Source of the DNA: Neckera pumila
Lineage: Eukaryota > Streptophyta > Bryopsida > Hypnales > Neckeraceae
Direction of reading: 5' to 3'
DNA: 64,000 bases
Assembly (NCBI GenBank): GCA_963969595.1
Contig: OZ018412.1
Coordinates: 17,982,501 to 18,046,500 of the forward strand
Both the position numbers and the translations under genes were made by a program. The notes beneath the pieces are model-generated. The model saw only the letters and a program-made list of their open reading frames with translations, was not told the origin of the DNA and ran no database searches. This document shows, in pieces, positions 58,165-64,000 of the stretch; the stretch's first letter is position 1; every line of letters begins with the position of its first letter.

Positions 58165-59415
58165 TTAGAACTTCTTTGTCACCTTCGACAACAGTATCTT
58201 CCCGAGAGCAGGCAAGACGGTTTGAGCAGTACCGAGGCCGCTGTCTGAAACAGAGAACACCTTCTTATAGCTGGGCCGTTTCTTCACCTCTTCGTAGTAG
58301 CGTTTGACGTTCGGCCGAGGATCGATAAACTCCTTCTCTTTGCTACAATTGTACATTCGGTACAACACCGGAGTGAAAATAGCATCGGCAGCTGAATATT
58401 CATCCCCGGCAACGAATTTCTTGGATGTAAGAGATGCTTCTGCTTCATCCAGTAGGCCTATGAGCTGTTTTTGGTTCTTCTCGACGGCAGCTTTGTCATT
58501 TGGCTCTGCCAAAGTTGCCTCCATTTTCGTAATCTTCTGCTTGTACAACTCAGCCATGTCAGGATTGCGCTTCGCATTTGCCTCGGCCACTTTGATTTTG
58601 TACTGCGTAGTCAATTTGATCACTCCAGCAGCTCCAGAATTGACTGCTGTAAACAGATTCCCATCCCAAGGATCTACTTTCTGCAGCCATTCTTCAACAA
58701 CGGCCCTGTTAACAGAATCTCCGCCAAGAGGAGTCCCCTGCTTGTCTGCCCACCGAATGATATCAGCAGATTCGGTAATCTTCTCATCTCCAACTACAAG
58801 AGTCGGGGATGATCCAGCTGGGTTGAGCTTCAGATACCAAGGTTCCAAAGACTGGCCATTAAAGAGGTCAATCTTCTTCTCAGTATACTGCGGTCAGCCA
58901 ACAGTGTATGAGTGAGGGAATAGATTGGACAAGTCATAACAATCCCTGCGAAACTAACAACGAAAAACACCCTTGGAATTCCACTAAATTACTGCACCAA
59001 ATACACGAGTTCAATACTGATGAGACATACAAGGTGACCCCCACTTCCAAGGCAGAAATAAAGCGAACAAACTGTCTTACCTTAATGCCCTTCTCCTCCA
59101 AAGCAAGCTTTGACTTGGCAGGGTTGAATGCAAGCGGGTAGGAGTACAAGATTGCAGAACCTGCAGGGCAATTAGGCAAGCAGTCGTCAATGGCGAGCTC
59201 AAATCCATTTCAGATTTCGCTATTCCGTTCAAAGCTTTTGTAGCTTTGAAATGGACGACACTTGCGGCATGAAAACAGGATTGTTCCTACAAAAATCTCG
59301 TAATCGATGTATCGAAACCAAAACATCCTCCATCAGATTACGCGCCGATAATAGTTCAAGAAACCACGATGACATGAAATATACCCGTTGTGGGTGCTCC
59401 AGATGTCTCCGCCAT
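58165..59415 (-). CDS. Glutathione S-transferase, TCHQD-like class
   Basis: Three coding exons on the minus strand: 59415-59385, 59160-59081 and 58887-58165, total 277 residues. Introns are GT-AG with phases 1 and 0. The N-terminal thioredoxin fold reads MAETSGAPTTGSAILYSYPL, NPAKSKLALEEKGIKYTEKK, LNPAGSSPTLVVGD and ESADIIRWAD (ES of the glutathione site). The all-helical C-terminal domain has VEEWLQKVDPWD, PDMAELYKQKI, LLDEAEASL, KFVAGDEYSAADAIFTPVL and RPNVKRYYEEVKKRPSYKKV. The long insertion between helices and the RPSYKKV ending match the plant tetrachlorohydroquinone-dehalogenase-like (TCHQD) class; this subclass call is from memory. The N-terminal Ser/Tyr gives the glutathione-activating residue. 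Soluble, detoxification or redox role inferred. Confidence 0.88.
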
Positions 59416-59480
59416 GGCAGCTGCGCACAAGAGGAACCAAAACGCTACGCAATTCCTCACAAGTGTCCAATCAGAATTCC

Positions 59481-60247
59481 CTGCGAACACATACAAAGCG
59501 ATCAGCCCTCTACTGACAAGCAAATGGTCGCCAATAATATCTTGTAAAGATTCTGAACCTCGGCACAGACTCATACTCACCGAAAGCCATCAAAAGAAAG
59601 AAGAATACTCTGTTGTCAAGTATTAACCTTCTCAAGAAAAGAACAGTCGCCAAACCAAGTCGCAAGTTCAGATCGCCAAGAAATAAACACTACACAAAAG
59701 CCATAACCCTGCGCAAATCCCCGGTTCTTCAGAGTAACAGCTTTGATGGCTGTCACTATTGTAAAGGACATAGCTAGGACAGAGTGCCCTTTCTAGGAGC
59801 TTTCTCCTTCAGGAAGATCGATTCGCTTCACTCTAAGTACATCTCTGTAAGCTTAAGCTGCTCTCTTCGATAAGACCTCAAACATGCCTGAACGGTGTTT
59901 TCATCTCCAGGACGCTAAAACTTCAACTTATTTTCACACAAGGGACACGAAAAAGCAAAATTCAGGCTAGGGTTAAAGACAGAGTGCCATTGCCACTCTC
60001 GCACACGCTACAGTCCAACGAAGGACTATCAAGAACGAAAAATGGACACAAGACGCAACTCAATTCGAGACTAGCACCTTCGTGAAGTCCAGTACATGAA
60101 ATCGTAAATTCCGACCACGCAATTACCAGCGAAGACAACAAAAATCAAAACACAATCGCCACCAGCAAGGCACACAAACATAACAGACACAACAGAATTT
60201 CTGCGCCAAAAGCTTTCGTTAGTTTCACAACCGGTTCCAATTCTCAC
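59481..60247 (-). other. Probable 5'UTR intron of the GST gene
   Basis: Minus-strand donor GAGCCAG|GTGAGA at 60248/60247 and acceptor TTCGCAG|GGAATT at 59481/59480. The 767-bp interval lies between a GC-rich leader exon (60248 to about 60420) and the short leader before the ATG at 59415. Confidence 0.55.
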
Positions 60248-60584
60248 CTGGCTCCTGCTCCGCAAAGGGCTTCACAAATCAGACTTGGGAGTAAACAAGA
60301 TCCGGCACGTCCGAGACCTTGAAGCAGAGAACGTCGGGCAGCCAGCTGTGTGACACCGTACAAGTAACTTAAGCAAGCCAGAACGACTCTCTCAACCTCA
60401 GTCCTTCCTCCCAATGACAATGATGGCGGAAATACAGCAAAAAGATGTGGCTAAGAATCGGCAATTTCTTCCTGACCCGCACAAAGAGGTATAGATGCTT
60501 GTGCGCCTCCGTATTTTCTATTATTATTTCAAAACGTCATTTCGTTCGAATCTTCCAGATGAATTGTCAGATCTTGTCAGATAC

Positions 60585-60814
60585 TTAACCCTTGAACGCC
60601 GCCGAGGACGTTCTGCGTCCTTTGAATGACAAAGAATCTTTCCCTACAAGACAGAAGTGCAACTTTTCATCCTCGGTATTAGGAGTAAGAAGGAAAGATC
60701 TTCAACAGTTCTTTGACTTCCAATGAATGTATTAAGCTTTTTCAAAGTAGATGATGTCACACGGAATCACAATACATGATTTCCATGGCTACCGGTCCGT
60801 CCTTCAAGGGTTAA
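60585..60814. mobile_element. TTAA-bounded short element, copy 10 (subfamily C)
   Basis: 230 bp. TTAACCCTTGAACGCCGCC on the left and GGTCCGTCCTTCAAGGGTTAA on the right. The interior matches the right two thirds of the element at 48555. It lies in the upstream region of the GST gene. Confidence 0.85.
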
Positions 60815-61812
60815 GTTATGGCACTGGGATCTGTTTCCCCTAATATCGGAGCTCTTCAAACTGCAGCAACGAGTTGGCTTTCCTTAAGTACGACTGTACA
60901 CTTCATGAACCATATTCTCTCAAGGAATCGAGGTCGCGAACTTTCTCACTTTCTATCTCAGTTTGAACGTTCTTCGAACATTTTTCCAATCACACCTGAG
61001 AGGTTACAGCTCAAGAACACAGGATGATGAAAATGAGTAGACATAAAATGGGGAAATTAATTAGCATAAACGAAGTCCAAAACACAAGAAACTGGAATAG
61101 TAGATTGTAACAAGATTGCAAGCTCGGCACTCTGAAATCGTCCTGCCTTTGGGCTAGGGCTTAACAATCGCCGTGAAAGTTGACGCAAATCTTCGTTCTA
61201 CTGGTTGGAGAAAGCGAAACTGTGATCCAGTGCACGGGCAGGACGCCACACTTCGCGGAAAATTGTTTAGTAACCGTATCTCAGGCTAGAGATTCCAATT
61301 AACAACAGAACTCCCGTGAAGAAGATCTGTGTAAAAATATCGACAAATTCGTACATCTTGATCATGATCCTCTTGAGATCAAAAGATCCTTAAATTAGCT
61401 ACTAACCAAGCCAAGAAACGACATCACTAGGCTATACCTAATTGCACCGTTTCTTCTCGAGTGCAGGTTTTTGGTCGAACAATCTGACTGGATCTTCTCT
61501 ATTTCGTATATGTACATCTGCGTTTTCGAAACTGTCAGGAAATAGCAAATTGGACCCAGGTTTGAGCAGAAAGTTGGAGGTCCCTGGAGAAGACGAGGAA
61601 TTCTAATATGTACGATAACCTTCCTCTGGTGCTGAAGACGACCTCCCTTGTTTTGTAATTGAATGACGTCCGAGCGCCACACTAAAAGAGCAATTCTTCC
61701 GACTGAATATTGACTATCCCATCATTTGATTGATTCCATCGCCAGCCACAATGCAGGCAAGCTTCGCCGAAGTTGAGATCAATGCCACGCTAGAGTTAGG
61801 ATTCTGTAACTA
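60815..61812. other. Intergenic region between GST and BFN genes
   Basis: No gene recognised. The right part should hold the 3'UTR of the BFN gene. Confidence 0.45.
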
Positions 61813-63095
61813 CTATTGCAGTTGTCGCGATGATGAGTTCTGACTCCTGAATTGCTGGAGCTCATCGCGCAGCTTGGCTGCATCGATGAACCTCTCCTCT
61901 ACAGCTGCAATGTACATGTTCCGGAGAATTATGAACTCTTTTGCATCTTCGCAATCTCCGGAGAGTGGGGTGTCCATGTCCTTGATGACTTGCCCGTTGA
62001 TGACGACGCTCGAGGGAAGCTTCGAGGGGTCACTGACGATGCGGACACCATCTCCAACGGCTAGGTCCTTACTAACCTGCACAACCGGTGAGCGGATCAA
62101 ATGACCAGGTGAATTAGCTGCACCAGCTTCCAAAGCTGCGATCTGCCTGAACTTTTGAATTCCCGTAACGAAGGAAATGCTTGGTACTCGGCAACGGGAA
62201 AACAAAACATTCTTGTTGTCAGCCTACTGATCAGTAAATTCTTGGACATTTTTCAATTTTCGACTTTGACATAGTCTTTGAAAACAGACTCGAAGACAAC
62301 GCAGCGTAAGGCAATCAGAAACGCTATCAAAAACTTTTAAGAAAGGAAATCTTCCGCCCTCTGGTAACTTAATCATATGGTTACCTGAATGGGGATGTTG
62401 CATCGCACAGCGAGGTTGACTGCGTCCGAGGGGCGGATGTCAAGGCTGACGGGAGGCGCATTGCTATCACTAACTTTGACAAGATAAACTCTGGCGAAGT
62501 ACGTTTCATTCACCCGTTTCGTCACGCGAACAAGCTTCGCGCGGTATCCCGAAACCTCCAGAATCTTGCACATGACTTGGTAAACCGTCGGGCGGGCGAT
62601 CTGTACATTTCTCACGGCCTCCAACAGCATCGTGCTGGGCAATTCGAGCACGACGATGGGGAGGAGCAGGTTGGAACCGTCGCTGAGTTGTAAAACAATC
62701 GCCGGCTGCGAAGCATAAACAGGGACCGCGCTTCCAGGTTTGGTACTGTTGTGCGCGCATTTGAGAACCTTCCCGTCCCGCATTTTGATGATGCAGCCAT
62801 CCGGCCCGCTCCGGACTTCGAGCGCTTCTACAATTTTACAGTCCGCGTAATCGTCGTCGTTGTCGCTGAAATTCTCAGCCATGCTCTCGTTGTTGAACGA
62901 CCTGCTCGAGTTCAGCTTAGTCGAAGTGGCAGCTTTCATAGCACTATGGTATGGCGCACAGCGCGTGGCAGAGCAGCCCAGGGTCGTGGTTCGCAAGAGT
63001 GCGTGGTTTCGTGCCACGGAGCATGGAGCGAGGTGGTTTCTTCGGTGGAACCCGACCGAGTGCAACAAGCTCATGGCGACGGCAGACGCTGCCAT
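61813..63095 (-). CDS. Bifunctional nuclease (BFN/DUF151) domain protein with UVR motif, plastid-type N-terminus
   Basis: Two coding exons on the minus strand: 63095-62385 (237 codons) and 62076-61813 (87 codons plus stop), total 324 residues, GT-AG intron, phase 0. Residues 1 to about 60 look like a chloroplast transit peptide (MAASAVAMSLLHSVGFHRR). The BFN domain covers about 84-250, with VLQLSDGSNLLLPIVV, ARPTVYQVM, TYFARVYL and SLDIRPSDAVNLAVRCNIPI. The join gives IPIQ|VSKDLAVGDGVRIV, as in the Arabidopsis BBD proteins. A C-terminal UVR motif at about 285-314 reads FIILRNMYIAAVEERFIDAA. Plant BFN proteins are reported to cleave DNA and RNA; this one probably acts in the plastid. Another acceptor upstream in the intron keeps an open frame, but the homology join favours 62076. 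Confidence 0.9.
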
Positions 63096-64000
63096 TTTTC
63101 CTTGTTGGATCTGCGAGGGGATTGTAGCAGCCTGCTCTAGCTAGAGCATAACTGCAAAAATATTGAAACATTAGAACAAACACCACACGATAACGTTCGG
63201 AAGATTGTGAGCTTCGTGATCAACAGAGCAGATGCAAAGAAATGGACTCGGTAACGCGAAAGTAGAGTTTCGCTAGAAGAAATAAAACATTGAGGCAAAG
63301 GAATGGCGAGGATGTTATTTCCATAATAAGGCTGTTCATTCAGATTCTCAGACGTAACCTCAACGTTGAACCTCGATCAAGGACAGAAAAGACGAACACC
63401 GTAATGCTAAAGAAGGATCATAAGACTATGAGATATAACCAGCTCTCCATATCAAATGCTTGCTTGCGAAATTTACAGAAATGGACTTCATTGTCACATT
63501 GCTCGTCGGACGCCTACGGTAAGTCCATGGCGGCTCTTGTGAAATTACATCGTGCTACTCATACAACTAGCTCCAAAGGTGGACGCGACTGTCCAAAACG
63601 CAAATGTATGACCAAATGCAGCCATCGCATCGGCAAGTTAAGGGAGACTTTCCATGCCAATGATCCGCTACACCACCAGACTGCCAACAGAGTGAGCACA
63701 TGGAAAGCCCTCTCATGACACGCTTTGCCATTACACTACATCTCTCCAACACAAACACAACCTCCATCACCGGCGCAATTCAAACATCATTCCCCGAATA
63801 CCACAAACAAAATCATCACTGCTTCCACAGGAAACCATGGCATTTCTCTGAGGAAATTAAATGCAAAACAGGCAAGGAGAGGAATTAACTAATTGCTTAC
63901 GAATCCTCTCATACACACGCCGGATCTCAATGCAACAAGTCCACCTCCCAAAGGCACCCACCACGAAAAAAAACTACCAAATTTCAGGTCAAAGTAGGCC
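63096..64000. other. Upstream region of the BFN gene to window end
   Basis: A T-rich acceptor, TATTTTTGCAG|TTATGC (63152/63151 on the minus strand), suggests a 5'UTR intron whose donor I could not fix. Frames further right have no recognisable domain; the last several hundred bases may belong to the next gene. Confidence 0.4.

Noticed and set aside
62077..62205. Extension of BFN exon 2 upstream to an earlier acceptor
   Set aside because: The frame is open, but joining at 62076 gives the conserved IPIQ-VSKDLAVGDGVRIV text; the extra residues have no counterpart in the family.

Overview
This is plant nuclear DNA. Four of the six intact genes encode proteins with plastid-type N-termini: a plastid Mfd-like helicase, phosphoglucan water dikinase, a 2Fe-2S ferredoxin and a bifunctional-nuclease (BFN/UVR) protein. 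Spliceosomal GT-AG introns are plain, plant-type TTTAGGG telomere-like units occur, and there is no bacterial or organellar gene order. One gene per ~10 kb, short introns and very AT-rich, TE-filled spacers would suit a bryophyte or another early-diverging land plant, but the species cannot be fixed from the sequence.

Layout. 1-3.6 kb: AT-rich spacer with one TTAA-bounded element. 3.6-7.4 kb: Mfd/TRCF-like helicase gene (minus strand), no coding intron, with a likely 5'UTR intron and a uORF. 7.4-8.6 kb: spacer with a short direct repeat. 8.6-15.6 kb: a diverged, rearranged array of minus-strand repeat units, GC-richer than its surroundings, with conserved TATA boxes and several long hairpins; I cannot assign it to a known family. 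15.6-44 kb: repeat territory with TTAA-bounded inverted-repeat elements (some nested), a CATTAG...CTAATG family, foldbacks, a dead Tc1/mariner transposase, a decayed multicopy host-like gene, a tRNA-like SINE candidate, tandem repeats, and a 1.9-kb stretch packed with the motif CAAATTG/CAATTTG.

45-64 kb: gene-rich part. ATP11-type F1-ATPase assembly factor (+, 5 exons), phosphoglucan water dikinase (+, 2 exons), ferredoxin (-, 2 exons with a GC-AG intron), TCHQD-like glutathione transferase (-, 3 coding exons plus a leader intron) and a BFN/UVR protein (-, 2 coding exons). The genes are not an operon and do not form one pathway. They share a bias toward organelle function: starch breakdown, photosynthetic electron transfer, plastid DNA/RNA maintenance and mitochondrial ATP synthase assembly.

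The strongest unusual signals are: (1) a large family of elements flanked by TTAA with CCC(C/T)TAAAGGACC-like ends, including one inserted in another exactly at TTAA, which points to piggyBac-type transposition; (2) the 8.6-15.6 kb array with a 132-nt precursor-like hairpin and a hairpin built on telomere-like repeats; (3) the CAAATTG cluster at 42.3-44.1 kb; (4) two very long genes that retain introns only at their 5' ends. All exon models come from reading splice sites and protein similarity by eye.
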